DNA of 64,000 nt, from positions 2,542,001 through 2,606,000 of the forward strand of contig CAWCQQ010000002.1 of NCBI GenBank assembly GCA_963797675.1. The letters run 5' to 3'. The stretch comes from DASQPR01 sp963797675 (lineage in GTDB: Bacteria; Actinomycetota; Actinomycetes; Mycobacteriales; Micromonosporaceae). Positions within the stretch are counted from its first letter, which is position 1, and every line of letters starts with the position of its first letter. Of the stretch, positions 1 through 8,440 are shown piece after piece. The position numbers were made by a program, and so were the translations under genes. Below the pieces are notes generated by a model. That model saw only the letters and a list, made by a program, of their open reading frames with translations, was not told the DNA's origin and did no database searches.

Positions 1-703
1 CATCGCGGTCGAGAAGGTCGGCGTACCGCTCGTGCCATCGGCCGGTGGACAGGTCGTCGGCGAGCCGGCTGATCCCGGTCCGGACCGCGTCCGCGTCGGT
101 CTGAACGAGCAGGGAGATGCCGGCCCGCGCGACCGGATCGAGGTAGATCTCGGGCCGTCGCCAGTACGCGGCGGCGAACCCGTCGGTGCAGTCGTGCGGC
201 ACCGGTACGGCCTCGACGCGCGCGCCCGGCAACAGTTCCACCAGGTGCTCGATCGCGACCGCGCGCCGGTCGTCGAATGCGGCCGCCGCCGGCAGGTAGT
301 CGCTGACCAGCCAGAACCGCTCACGGAACACGCTCTGGTCCCACGTGAAGATCACGACACGACGCCGAGCGATCCGGCGCAGTTCGTCGATGCCGGCTTC
401 CAGATCTGTCCAGTGGTGGACGGTCAGCAGCGCCATCACGGCGTCGGCCGCGCCGTCCGCAATCGGGATTGACTCCGCGCGGGCCTGCACGGCCGGCGCC
501 GAACCGGCCGGTCGTTGCGCGATCATCACCGCGCTGGGCTCGACGGCGAGCACCGTGTGCGGAGGCTCGTACGAGCCCGCGCCGGCGCCGACGTTGATCA
601 CCGTCGCGGCGCCTGCGAGGTGCCGTTCGAACTGCGCGGCGATCCGCGGATCGGGGCGCCGTGTGGTGCTGTACGTCCTGCCGATGGTGTCGTAGATCGT
701 CAC
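1..703 (-). CDS. SAM-dependent class I methyltransferase (3' end outside window)
   Basis: The reading frame runs leftward off the window edge, so the C-terminus is missing. It starts at a GTG and reads MTIYDTIGRTYSTTRRPD; about residues 35-48 carry a glycine-rich motif I (VINVGAGAGSYEP), the SAM-binding loop of Rossmann-fold methyltransferases. Farther on come an acidic ribose-binding strand (AVEPS) and an ADGAADAVMALLTVHHW segment typical of the methyltransf_11/ubiE group. A cytoplasmic small-molecule methyltransferase is the best call; the substrate cannot be told. It is divergent from the sigma factor gene to its right, and the roughly 100 bases between them should hold both promoters. Confidence 0.78.
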   Translation of the reverse strand, partial: MTIYDTIGRTYSTTRRPDPRIAAQFERHLAGAATVINVGAGAGSYEPPHTVLAVEPSAVMIAQRPAGSAPAVQARAESIPIADGAADAVMALLTVHHWTDLEAGIDELRRIARRRVVIFTWDQSVFRERFWLVSDYLPAAAAFDDRRAVAIEHLVELLPGARVEAVPVPHDCTDGFAAAYWRRPEIYLDPVARAGISLLVQTDADAVRTGISRLADDLSTGRWHERYADLLDRD

Positions 704-804
704 AGCCGCAGTATGCCAGCGTGACCTCGACCGCTGCGGCCGCAAACTGAACGCTTCGCGATGCAACCGATCGCGGGTCCGGGGGAGTGCAAGGGGGTGT
801 GACC

Positions 805-1305
805 GTGTCCCACGACGACGAGTACGTCGAGTTCGTCACGCCGCGACTCGCGGCGCTGCGGAGGCTGGCGTATCAGTTCAGCGGCGACTGGCATCGGGCC
901 GATGACCTGGTGCAGACGACGCTGACCAAGGTTCTGCTGCACTGGAAACGGGTCCGCGCCACCGCCGACATGGACCAGTACGTCCGTGCCATCCTGGTCA
1001 AGACGTTCCTCACCGAACGTAGCCGGGCCTGGTCGCGGGTGCGCCTGGTGGACGCCGTGCCGGATCGCCCTGCAGCGGCCCCGCACGACACCGAGGAGCG
1101 TGAGGTCCTCCGCTACGCCCTGTCCCGCCTGCCGAAACGACAGCGCGCCGCAGTGGTGCTGCGTTACCTGTGCGACCTGTCGGTGATCGAGACCGCGCAG
1201 CTGCTGCGGTGCTCGCCCGGGACGGTCAAGAGCCAGACCCACCACGCCCTCGCTGCGCTGCGCGCGGACTTGGGCGCCCCTGTCACCACGAGAACGGAGA
1301 GCTGA
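805..1305 (+). CDS. RNA polymerase sigma factor, SigE-type ECF family
   Basis: A 166-residue ECF sigma factor. Region 2 covers roughly residues 10-75 (FVTPRLAALRRLAYQFSG, then the DDLVQTTLTKV core-binding helix). Region 4 covers about 105-155, with the helix-turn-helix in LCDLSVIETAQLLRCSPGTVKSQ. I chose the GTG at 805 because aaggggg lies eight bases upstream; an in-frame GTG at 787 would add six residues but has its purine run too close. The downstream membrane gene starts one base after the stop, so the two are co-transcribed and probably form a sigma/regulator pair. No SnoaL-like extension is present. The signal it senses is not evident. Confidence 0.85.
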   Translation: MSHDDEYVEFVTPRLAALRRLAYQFSGDWHRADDLVQTTLTKVLLHWKRVRATADMDQYVRAILVKTFLTERSRAWSRVRLVDAVPDRPAAAPHDTEEREVLRYALSRLPKRQRAAVVLRYLCDLSVIETAQLLRCSPGTVKSQTHHALAALRADLGAPVTTRTES

Positions 1306-1306
1306 C

Positions 1307-2077
1307 ATGCCGGATGACACCGACGGGCCCATCCTGCTGGCGCCGCTGCGCGAGACCGAATCCGCGCCACCGCCCGCGTTCAGCGTTGACACCGCCGTCG
1401 GGCAGGTACGGACTATCCGCCGCCGCCGTACGGTGTTGGCCGGCCTCGCCGCGGTAGCCGTCGTCGCGGCAGCCATCGTCGTCCCGCCGCACGTCGGGTG
1501 GCCCGGACCGGCCACCGGCTACACGGCGGCGGCCGCGCACGTCACCGCATCGATGCGCGAGGTCCGCTTCTCCGAGACCGACACGATCATGCCGGGGGTC
1601 AACAACCTGTACCGGCTGGATCCCGGTTTTGCGCCCTGGTCAGTTCCGAGCGGTGGCGGTGAACTGGTGACCGGCACGGTGAACTGGACTCCTCCGCCCG
1701 CCGCATCGGGGATGTACATCACCGTGTTCCTGTTCGACAAAGACACCGGCAAGGCGCCGATCTACTGGGACGCGACCAACACCAAGGTCGCTATCCGCGC
1801 CGACTCCGCCGATGGCCGGCTCGTAGACCGCTACGACTGGCTGTCGCCGATCGCATCGGTGCCCGACGGATGGACCAACTTCGGTGCACCCCTGACCGTC
1901 TCGCCGTCGCTCGGATCCATCACGTTCGCCGCGGTGTTCCAGGTCGCCGCCTCCCAGACGCCAGCGGTGGCGGGCCGTTTCCAGCTCGCGCCGGTTGACG
2001 TGAAGGACCTGACCCTCGCCGTCGTCTACCACGATAAGGTCGGTAATGGCGGCTGGGCCCAAACGGCGGCGGGTTGA
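1307..2077 (+). CDS. Single-pass membrane protein paired with the ECF sigma factor
   Basis: A 256-residue protein with an acidic N-terminus of about 35 residues, an arginine cluster (RTIRRRR), one transmembrane helix near residues 41-60 and an extracytoplasmic domain of about 190 residues. I do not recognise the outer domain; it is rich in beta-forming segments and lacks cysteines. The start follows the sigma stop by one base, which implies translational coupling. By position and topology it could be an anti-sigma factor or signal receptor, but no ZAS zinc motif is visible, so that role is inferred. The same gene arrangement recurs near 46-47.7 kb. Confidence 0.7.
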   Translation: MPDDTDGPILLAPLRETESAPPPAFSVDTAVGQVRTIRRRRTVLAGLAAVAVVAAAIVVPPHVGWPGPATGYTAAAAHVTASMREVRFSETDTIMPGVNNLYRLDPGFAPWSVPSGGGELVTGTVNWTPPPAASGMYITVFLFDKDTGKAPIYWDATNTKVAIRADSADGRLVDRYDWLSPIASVPDGWTNFGAPLTVSPSLGSITFAAVFQVAASQTPAVAGRFQLAPVDVKDLTLAVVYHDKVGNGGWAQTAAG

Positions 2078-2143
2078 TCACGGAGATCTGGTGCCTCCCG
2101 ATTTCGTCGGAAGGCACCAGAATCCGGACTGCTACCGGGCGGA

Positions 2144-3154
2144 TCAGAACGCGGACACCGGGCCCCAGTCGGCCTGGTATCCCTTGTAGAGGTACGTGTG
2201 GTGGTTCGTCGCCGACACCTTCGTGATCCACTGCGTACCGCCGTGATCAGCGGTGACGATCATGGATCCGTCGGCCGCCGGTGACGGTGCCGAGATGGAG
2301 TCGCCGTTCGAGCCGACCTGATGCTTGTCCGCGCCCCACGGGTCCGTCTCCCAGATCTGCTTCGGACCGATCGGCGCGTTCGCCTCGCCGCCCTCCACCT
2401 GCTGCGTCCACAGCAGATGCGCCGAGTCGGCGGTCCACGCCGGTACGGTGTCGAAGCCGATGTCGGTGTTGCCGGCACCGCTGAAGCCGGTGATCCAGCG
2501 CTGGACGTTCGTCGCGACATCCACGACGCTCAGACACTCGTCCTGGATGCCGGAGCAGTCACCACCGGGGAATGCGATCCATTCCCCGTTCGGCGACCAC
2601 GCGACGGCGGTCGCGGCCCACAGCGACGAGAATCCGGCCGGCACGAAGGCCGTCGCCGGCTTCACCGCCGCGCCGACCCGCTTCGACGTGACCGAGGCGA
2701 CCTTCAGCGCGCCCTCGACCTTCAGCGCGCTCTTGACGGCCAGCGGCTCGCTGCCGCTCAGGTGCGCGATGTTGAGGACCGGAAAGGTCAGCGTCTGGAT
2801 GTACGCCAACTGCGTGCCATCCGGTGACCACGACGCAGCACCGACGTTGCCGCCGACCGTGAGCCGCTGCTCGGAATAGAGCGTGTTGTCGAACACAAAG
2901 CCGATGTAGAGGTCGGCCTTGTAGAGGTAGGCCAGCTCGCCGCCGTTCGGCGCCCACCGCGGCCAGAGATACTTTCCACCGGTCGTGACCTGCACCGGTG
3001 CGGCGCTGCCCGCGGCGATGAAAATGTTGCCGCCGCGTACGAAGGCCACCGACCCGGGCGTACCCGGATAGGCGGCCTGCGCCGGCGTAGTGACGGTGAA
3101 TAGCGCCGCCACCATGGCGAGTGCGAGTAGTCCCGCAAAGCGTAATGCGCGCAT
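2144..3154 (-). CDS. Secreted TolB/PD40-type beta-propeller protein
   Basis: A 336-residue exported protein. The ATG at 3154 is preceded by ggggag at good spacing, and the N-terminus is a clear Sec signal peptide (MRALRFAGLLALAMVAALF, cleavage after AQA). The mature part contains repeated blades with WxPDGxxLAY-like cores (WAPNGGELAYLY, WSPDGTQLAYI, WSPNGEWIAF), the pattern of WD40-like PD40 repeats in TolB-type propellers. A cysteine-containing loop (GGDCSGIQDEC) could form a disulfide. It probably acts outside the membrane as a binding or scaffold protein; no catalytic motif was seen. The frame stays open upstream of this start, but only this start gives a signal peptide. Confidence 0.78.
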   Translation of the reverse strand: MRALRFAGLLALAMVAALFTVTTPAQAAYPGTPGSVAFVRGGNIFIAAGSAAPVQVTTGGKYLWPRWAPNGGELAYLYKADLYIGFVFDNTLYSEQRLTVGGNVGAASWSPDGTQLAYIQTLTFPVLNIAHLSGSEPLAVKSALKVEGALKVASVTSKRVGAAVKPATAFVPAGFSSLWAATAVAWSPNGEWIAFPGGDCSGIQDECLSVVDVATNVQRWITGFSGAGNTDIGFDTVPAWTADSAHLLWTQQVEGGEANAPIGPKQIWETDPWGADKHQVGSNGDSISAPSPAADGSMIVTADHGGTQWITKVSATNHHTYLYKGYQADWGPVSAF

Positions 3155-3271
3155 AGACAACTCCCCGTTATCGATCGATTGGATAGATCGGACGCTATCG
3201 AATTGCTCGACGGTCCGCCCTCCCTTGCCGAGTCGGATTCGCGTCAGTACCGACGGCAGTAGGGTGACGGG

Positions 3272-3898
3272 GTGGATCTCACTCTGGCGGACTACCGCGA
3301 ACGCGTCGCCCGGATGTACCTCGCCGACACCGACCTTGCCGAATTCCGCCGGCAGCGCAACCAGTTGTTCCTGACCCACCCCCAGTCCGCGATCCCGCCC
3401 GCCGAGAAGGCCGAGGGCAAGGGGCCTCGCTACTTCCCGGAGAACCCGAGCGCCCGGATCACGGTCCCGTTCACGGCAGCCGAAACGGCCGAGGACGCCG
3501 AAGGAGCGGAGGCCGCCGAGGACGGGATCGAGATCGACACCGGCGGCCCGGACGGCGTACTGCAGTACCGCCGGATGGGCACGCTCCACACGCCCTGGGG
3601 GCCGCTGGCGCTGTGGTGGCTCGACGCGTACGGAGGGGGCATGTTCCTGCCGCTGCGCGACGGCACCAGCGGGCACGGCGGCACCTACGGCGGCGGCCGC
3701 TACCTCACCGACACGGTCAAGGGCACCTTCGGACGCGGTTTGGTCGTCGAGCACAATGACCAGGTCACGCTCGACTTCAATTACCTCTACAACCCGTCCT
3801 GTGCGTACGACGATCGGTGGGCGTGTCCGCTCGCACCGGCCGAAAATCGCATCACCGAGCCGATCGAGGCCGGCGAACTGACCTATCACGAGTTTTAG
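3272..3898 (+). CDS. DUF1684 family protein
   Basis: A 208-residue cytoplasmic protein starting at GTG. It shows the layout of DUF1684: an N-terminal helix with R..R..ff....SP/HPQSAIP, a beta-rich centre, and the C-terminal signature RYLTDTVKG, DFNYLYNPSCAYDDRWACPLAPAEN close to the end. The family's biochemical role is unknown to me; the invariant NPxCAY..xxCP segment with two cysteines looks like an active or binding site. It is divergent from the propeller gene and 14 bases ahead of the M20 peptidase gene, so it may share that transcript. Confidence 0.85.
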   Translation: MDLTLADYRERVARMYLADTDLAEFRRQRNQLFLTHPQSAIPPAEKAEGKGPRYFPENPSARITVPFTAAETAEDAEGAEAAEDGIEIDTGGPDGVLQYRRMGTLHTPWGPLALWWLDAYGGGMFLPLRDGTSGHGGTYGGGRYLTDTVKGTFGRGLVVEHNDQVTLDFNYLYNPSCAYDDRWACPLAPAENRITEPIEAGELTYHEF

Positions 3899-3912
3899 GA
3901 GAGCCAGGCCAC

Positions 3913-5214
3913 ATGGACGCCACCGACGAGGTCGTCGAGATCTGCCGCGACCTGATCCGGATCGACACCTCGAACACCGGTGAGCTCGAAACGAGCAAGG
4001 GCGAGCGGAAAGCCGCCGAGTACGTCGCGGAGAAGCTCGCCGACGTCGGCTTCGAGCCGACCATCATTGAGCCCGCGGCCGGGCGTACCAATGTGGTTGT
4101 CCGGTTTGCCGGCGCGGACCCGTCACGCGACGCGTTGCTCGTGCACGGGCACCTGGACGTGGTCCCCGCGGACGCCGCGGAATGGTCGGTCGATCCGTTC
4201 TCCGGCGAGATCAAGGACGGCTACGTCTGGGGCCGCGGCGCGATCGACATGAAGGACTTCGACGCCATGACGGTCGCGGTGATCCGCGACTGGAAGCGGA
4301 GCGGTTATGTGCCGCCGCGCGACATCGTCTTCGCCTACACCGCCGACGAGGAGGCTGGCAGCACCTACGGGGCGGACCCGCTGGTCGACGACCATCCTGA
4401 GCTGTTCGAAGGCTGCACCGAGGCGGTCGGGGAGGTCGGCGGATTCTCCGTGTCGGTCGGCAACGACCTGCGCCTCTACCTGATCCAGACGGCCGAGAAG
4501 GGCATCGACTGGCTGCGCCTGCAGGCGAAGGGCCGCCCCGGTCACGGCTCGATGATCAATCACGACAACGCGGTCACCGCGCTGGCCGAGGCCGTGGCGC
4601 GGGTCGGGCAGCACACGTTCCCGCTGCAGGTCACCCCAACGGTACGGGACTTCCTGGAGCAGATCTCCGATGTCCTCGGCATCGAACTGGACCCGAACGA
4701 TCCGGAACTCGCGATCGCGAAGCTCGGCCCGATCGCGAACCTGATCGGCGCGACCATCCGGGACACCGCGAACCCGACCGGCCTGACCGCCGGCTACAAG
4801 CACAACGTGATCCCGTCCCGGGCGTCCGCGACGATCGACTGCCGTACGCTGCCCGGCCGCGACCGGGCGTTCCTGGAGGAGCTGCAGCAGCTCGTCGGCG
4901 AGGACATCGGCGTCGAGTACGTGCAGCACAAGCCGGCGCTGGAGACCACGTTCGACGGCGCGCTGGTCGATGCGATGGCGGCCGCGCTACGGGCCGAGGA
5001 CGCGGGCGCCCGGCCGGTGCCCTATATGCTTTCCGGCGGCACCGACGCGAAGGCGTTCGCCCGCCTCGGTATGCGCTGCTTCGGCTTCTCGCCGCTGCAA
5101 CTGCCCGCCGACCTGAACTTCGCCGCGTTATTCCACGGCATTGACGAGCGCGTGCCGGTCGAGGGGTTAAAGTTCGGCGTGCGGGTGCTCGACCGGTTCC
5201 TGCGGCAGTCGTGA
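3913..5214 (+). CDS. M20/ArgE-DapE family metallopeptidase
   Basis: A 433-residue zinc hydrolase. The ATG is preceded by an AGGAG ribosome site; the frame is open farther upstream, but this start fits family length. The M20 metal-site motifs are in order: LVHGHLDVVPAD (about residue 78), GRGAIDMKD (bridging Asp), and DEEAGSTYG (catalytic and metal-binding Glu pair). A dimerisation lid domain follows, then SGGTDAKAF near the C-terminus with the last metal-ligand region. Actinobacterial homologues are annotated as M20/M25/M40 peptidases or deacylases acting on N-acyl amino acids or dipeptides; the exact substrate cannot be read. Confidence 0.9.
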   Translation: MDATDEVVEICRDLIRIDTSNTGELETSKGERKAAEYVAEKLADVGFEPTIIEPAAGRTNVVVRFAGADPSRDALLVHGHLDVVPADAAEWSVDPFSGEIKDGYVWGRGAIDMKDFDAMTVAVIRDWKRSGYVPPRDIVFAYTADEEAGSTYGADPLVDDHPELFEGCTEAVGEVGGFSVSVGNDLRLYLIQTAEKGIDWLRLQAKGRPGHGSMINHDNAVTALAEAVARVGQHTFPLQVTPTVRDFLEQISDVLGIELDPNDPELAIAKLGPIANLIGATIRDTANPTGLTAGYKHNVIPSRASATIDCRTLPGRDRAFLEELQQLVGEDIGVEYVQHKPALETTFDGALVDAMAAALRAEDAGARPVPYMLSGGTDAKAFARLGMRCFGFSPLQLPADLNFAALFHGIDERVPVEGLKFGVRVLDRFLRQS

Positions 5215-5246
5215 CAGTTTGATGGAAGAAAACATTAGGAGCGGTT

Positions 5247-5900
5247 GTGACTGAGCACCACGTAGATCTGGACGCAGCGCTGGACCGGGTGGTCGCGGCG
5301 ATGCGCGGGCACCTTGCCGCGGTGAAGGCCGCCGACGGGCGCATCGACGACGACGAGGTCTGGCGGAACTACGTCGAGTTGAACAACGCATCGTTCGCGT
5401 ACGACGACCTGCTGCTCGACGCGTACGGCGAGGTCACGCCGTGGGACGTCGACCTGATCGACCCGGAACTCGCGGACGAGAAGCTCGGCGCGATGGCCGA
5501 TCTGGCGAGCGCGACCGACGCGCACACGCACATCGTCTCGGTACGCCAGCGCCGCGACTACCGCGTGCCGAGCGTTGCCGCGCTGCTGAAGGCGGCGACC
5601 GTGGCCCGCAAGGAGGCGATGGCCGACGAGGAGGGCGCCGACGACCCGGTCGAGTCCGTCGGCGAGGCAGTGCTGGAGCTGCTGCAGTCCGGCGACGGAT
5701 CGCTGGCCGCGCTCGACGTACCGGAGTTGGAGCCGCTCGACGGCCTCGTCGCGGTCGCGGAGGTCGAGGACCCGCTGGATCTCGCCGCGTTCGACGAGGC
5801 CGACGGCGCCGGTCCGTTCACGCTCGAATCGCCGGCTCGGATCGTCGGGCGCCTGGACGAGCACCCGTACGCCGACCTGGACGACGAAGACGACGAGTAG
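5247..5900 (+). CDS. Conserved acidic protein of unknown function
   Basis: A 217-residue, very acidic protein with a GTG start. It opens with a helical segment (DAALDRVVAAMRGHLAAVKAADGRIDDDEVWRNY is the region, around residues 10-45) and ends in a run of Asp and Glu (DLDDEDDE). I see no catalytic motif, signal peptide or membrane segment. Similar small acidic proteins occur next to the DUF5703 and UppP genes in actinobacteria, so it belongs to a conserved neighbourhood. The function is unknown; the charge profile would suit a protein-binding or nucleic-acid-mimic role, but that is speculation. Confidence 0.7.
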   Translation: MTEHHVDLDAALDRVVAAMRGHLAAVKAADGRIDDDEVWRNYVELNNASFAYDDLLLDAYGEVTPWDVDLIDPELADEKLGAMADLASATDAHTHIVSVRQRRDYRVPSVAALLKAATVARKEAMADEEGADDPVESVGEAVLELLQSGDGSLAALDVPELEPLDGLVAVAEVEDPLDLAAFDEADGAGPFTLESPARIVGRLDEHPYADLDDEDDE

Positions 5901-5977
5901 TACCGAACCACATGTAGTTAGCCAGGACTGACCGGCGCCGCGGCCCTCGGGTCGCGGCGCCGTCTGCGCTCCACGCT

Positions 5978-6169
5978 CTACGGCACCAGGGCCGGCAGCG
6001 GCTCGCCGGTCAACCGGCGGCGGAGCATGACCTTGCGAGTGCCGTCCTTGAAGATCCGCACCCGGGCCAGCTCCCAACCGGAGAACTCGGCGGCGATGGT
6101 CAGCTGCGCCGCTGCGGTGGCGCTATCGGTGTTCGTAGCGATCCGCAGCGGCGCGTATTCGTAGTCCAT
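5978..6169 (-). CDS. DUF5703 family small protein
   Basis: A 63-residue basic protein beginning MDYEYAPLRI and ending in LRRRLTGEPLPALVP. This N- and C-terminal pattern (start YEYxPLRxP, then W-E-LxRVRxxxDGTRxVxLRR) is that of the short actinobacterial DUF5703 proteins. It converges on the acidic protein gene; about 75 bases separate the two stops. No function is known. Upstream on its strand lies the aldo/keto reductase hairpin, so it probably has its own promoter. Confidence 0.75.
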   Translation of the reverse strand: MDYEYAPLRIATNTDSATAAAQLTIAAEFSGWELARVRIFKDGTRKVMLRRRLTGEPLPALVP

Positions 6170-6256
6170 ACCCGTTATCCTGCTCGTCCTCTCCCGTGTT
6201 TTCCAGCGACGCCGCGTATTTACCTTGTGCGCGGCCACGCGATTCGCCCGGTCGGG

Positions 6257-6315
6257 CTACCCCTGCCGCTCCGGCTGTGCTGGCTTGCCGGAGCGGCCTA
6301 CCCCTGCCGCTCCGG
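6257..6315. repeat. 18-bp direct repeat enclosing an 11-bp hairpin at the aldo/keto reductase stop
   Basis: The 18-mer ctacccctgccgctccgg occurs at 6257-6274 and again at 6298-6315. The second copy includes the last codons (PERQG, stop) of the reductase gene on the minus strand; the first copy lies just beyond the stop. Between them, bases 6265-6275 pair perfectly with 6287-6297 (11-bp stem, 11-base loop). The stem could act as a terminator for the reductase transcript, although no T-run follows. Confidence 0.7.
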
Positions 6316-7269
6316 ATAGCCGTAACCGATCGCGGACACGTCGTCGAGCGCTCGGCCGATCTCGGCGGGCAGCGTGACGTCCTCGGACGCGAGCGCGCCG
6401 AGCAGCTGCCCGACGGTCCGGGCGCCCAGGATCGGGGCCACCACGCCGGGCCGGTCGCGGACCCAGGCGAGCGCGATCTCGACCGGTGAGACGCCGAGAC
6501 CGGACGAAGCGGTCATCACCGACTCGACAATCGACGAGCAGCGCGGATCCAGATACGGGCTGACGAACGGCTCGAAGTGCGCCGACGCGCCCCGCGAGTC
6601 GGCCGGCCGCCCGTGCCGGTACTTGCCGGTCAGTACGCCGCGGCCGAGCGGCGACCACGGCAGAACCCCGAGGCCGAACGCGGCGGCCGCCGGGATCACC
6701 TCGCGCTCGACACCGCGTTCCAAGAGCGAATACTCCACTTGTACGGACGCGATCGGCGCCCGTCCGGGCCAGGCACCCTGCCAGGTTGCGGCCTGTGCGG
6801 TCTGCCAGCCGCAGAAGTTCGCGACGCCGGCGTAGCGCACCCGGCCGGACATGACCGCATAGTCGAGCGCCGACAGCGTCTCGTCCAGCGGCGTGTCGTA
6901 GTCGTACCCGTGGATCTGCCAGATGTCGATGTGATCCGTGCCGAGGCGCCGCAGCGATGCGTCCAGCACGCTGAGTAGGTGACCGCGGGACCCGTCGCGC
7001 CGGCGGTCCCGGCCCGGCCGGAGTCCGGCTTTCGTCGCGATCAATACGTCGTCGCGGGAGATCAGCGATGACAGCAGCGATCCGAGAACCTCTTCGGACT
7101 CGCCGTCGGCGTACACGTCGGCGGTGTCGATCAGGTTTCCGCCGGCCTCCACATACGTCTTGAGCTGGGCGGCGGCGTCATCCGCATCGGTCTCGCGGCC
7201 CCAGGTCATGGTGCCCAGCGCCAGGCGCGAGACCATCAGTCCCGCCCGCCCGAGTGGTCGCTGCCGCAT
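6298..7269 (-). CDS. Aldo/keto reductase
   Basis: A 323-residue (alpha/beta)8-barrel NADPH oxidoreductase. The catalytic tetrad is visible: Asp48 in NLIDTAD, Tyr53 in DVYADG, the lysine in LIATKAGL and the histidine in IWQIHGYD. The C-terminal half carries the nucleotide-site features WSPLGRGVLTGKY and PILGARTVGQL. It belongs to the large AKR/voltage-gated potassium beta-subunit-like group that reduces carbonyls of small molecules; the substrate is not predictable. The start ATG is part of MRQRPLGRAGLMVS, the usual family N-terminus. It is divergent from the LLM oxidoreductase gene, with about 115 bases between them. Confidence 0.9.
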   Translation of the reverse strand: MRQRPLGRAGLMVSRLALGTMTWGRETDADDAAAQLKTYVEAGGNLIDTADVYADGESEEVLGSLLSSLISRDDVLIATKAGLRPGRDRRRDGSRGHLLSVLDASLRRLGTDHIDIWQIHGYDYDTPLDETLSALDYAVMSGRVRYAGVANFCGWQTAQAATWQGAWPGRAPIASVQVEYSLLERGVEREVIPAAAAFGLGVLPWSPLGRGVLTGKYRHGRPADSRGASAHFEPFVSPYLDPRCSSIVESVMTASSGLGVSPVEIALAWVRDRPGVVAPILGARTVGQLLGALASEDVTLPAEIGRALDDVSAIGYGYPERQG

Positions 7270-7383
7270 GTCTGGTGAAACTACCTGTGATTACGGCTAC
7301 GCCGACGGAGGCTGTGCCGGACCGATGCCGATACCCTCTAGGCGCGTACTCGTGCGTGAGGCGCTCGACGGAAGGGCAGCGGC

Positions 7384-8437
7384 GTGCGTCTCGGACTCAA
7401 TCTCGGCTACCTTGCGGCGTGGAGTACGCCCGCGGACCATCTCGCGCTCGCGCAGGAGGCCGATCGGCTCGGCTTCTCCGTGGTCTGGGCGGCCGAGGCG
7501 TACGGCTCCGATTCGCCGACGCATGCTCGCGTGGATTGCCGGGCAGACCGAGCGGATCGACGTCGGTGCCGCGGTCATGCAGATCCCGGCGCGTACGCCG
7601 GCGATGACCGCGATGACGGCCGCGACGATCGACACGATCACCGGTGGCCGGTTCCGGCTCGGACTCGGCGTCTCCGGGCCGCAGGTGTCCGAGGGTTGGC
7701 ACGGCGTGCCGTTCGCGAAGCCACTCGGGCGTACCCGTGAGTACGTCGACATCGTGAAGAAAGCGCTGGCCCGGGAGCCGGTCGCGTACGACGGCGAGCA
7801 CTTCCAGCTGCCGCTGCCGGGCGGTGCCGGCAAGGCGCTTCGGCTGACCGTGCACCCGGTCCGCGACCACATCCCGATCTATCTGGCGTCGGTCGGCCCG
7901 AAGAACCTCGAGCTGGCCGGCGAGATCGCGGACGGCTGGCTCGCGATCTTCTTCGCACCGGAGCATGCCGACGAGCTTCTCGCCACGATCTCCGCCGGTC
8001 GGGCCAAAGTCGGTAAGACGCTCGACGGCTTCGACATCGCGCCGACCGCACCGCTGGTGATCGGCGACGACATCGACGACTGCGCCGCGCTGGTCCGCTT
8101 CTACGCCGCGCTCTACATCGGCGGGATGGGCAGCCGGGAACAGAACTTCTACAACCAGCTCGCGACCCGGATGGGATACGGCGACGCGGCGAAGGAGATC
8201 CAGGACCTCTACCTGGCGAAACGGCAGGCCGACGCGGCTGCCGCGGTGCCACTGGAGTTCATCGACCGGACCAGCCTCCTCGGCCCGGTCGAGCGGGTCG
8301 CCGAGCGCATGCGCGCGTACGCCGAAGCCGGTGTCACCACGCTGTCGGTCTCCTTGTTCGTCGCGGACGCCGAGAGCGGCATTCGTACGCTTCGTGCCGC
8401 AGCGCAGGCGCTGGAACTATCCGGAGTAGGGGAGTAA
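7384..8437 (+). CDS. LLM-class F420-dependent oxidoreductase (one frameshift)
   Basis: A luciferase-like monooxygenase-fold enzyme, about 350 residues after repair. The GTG start gives MRLGLNLGYLAAWSTPADH, and the frame then breaks near 7520 at gccgacgcatgctcg. Removing one base there joins EAYGSDSPT to MLAWIAGQTERI and the rest of the barrel (GRFRLGLGVSGPQVSEGWHG, HPVRDHIPIYLASVGPKN). The second half is clean to the stop. Family members reduce or oxidise substrates with coenzyme F420; the substrate is unknown. The stop lies three bases before the uppP start, so the two are likely co-transcribed. The single insertion looks like a sequence error. Confidence 0.85.
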
Positions 8438-8440
8438 CGC

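Noticed and set aside
3155..3889. Upstream extension of the beta-propeller gene to 581 residues
   Set aside because: It runs antisense over the DUF1684 gene and would bury a perfect signal peptide in the middle of the protein.
7124..7383. Upstream in-frame extension of the second half of the LLM gene
   Set aside because: It overlaps the reductase gene antisense; the true N-terminus is in another frame at 7384, as the barrel start motif shows.
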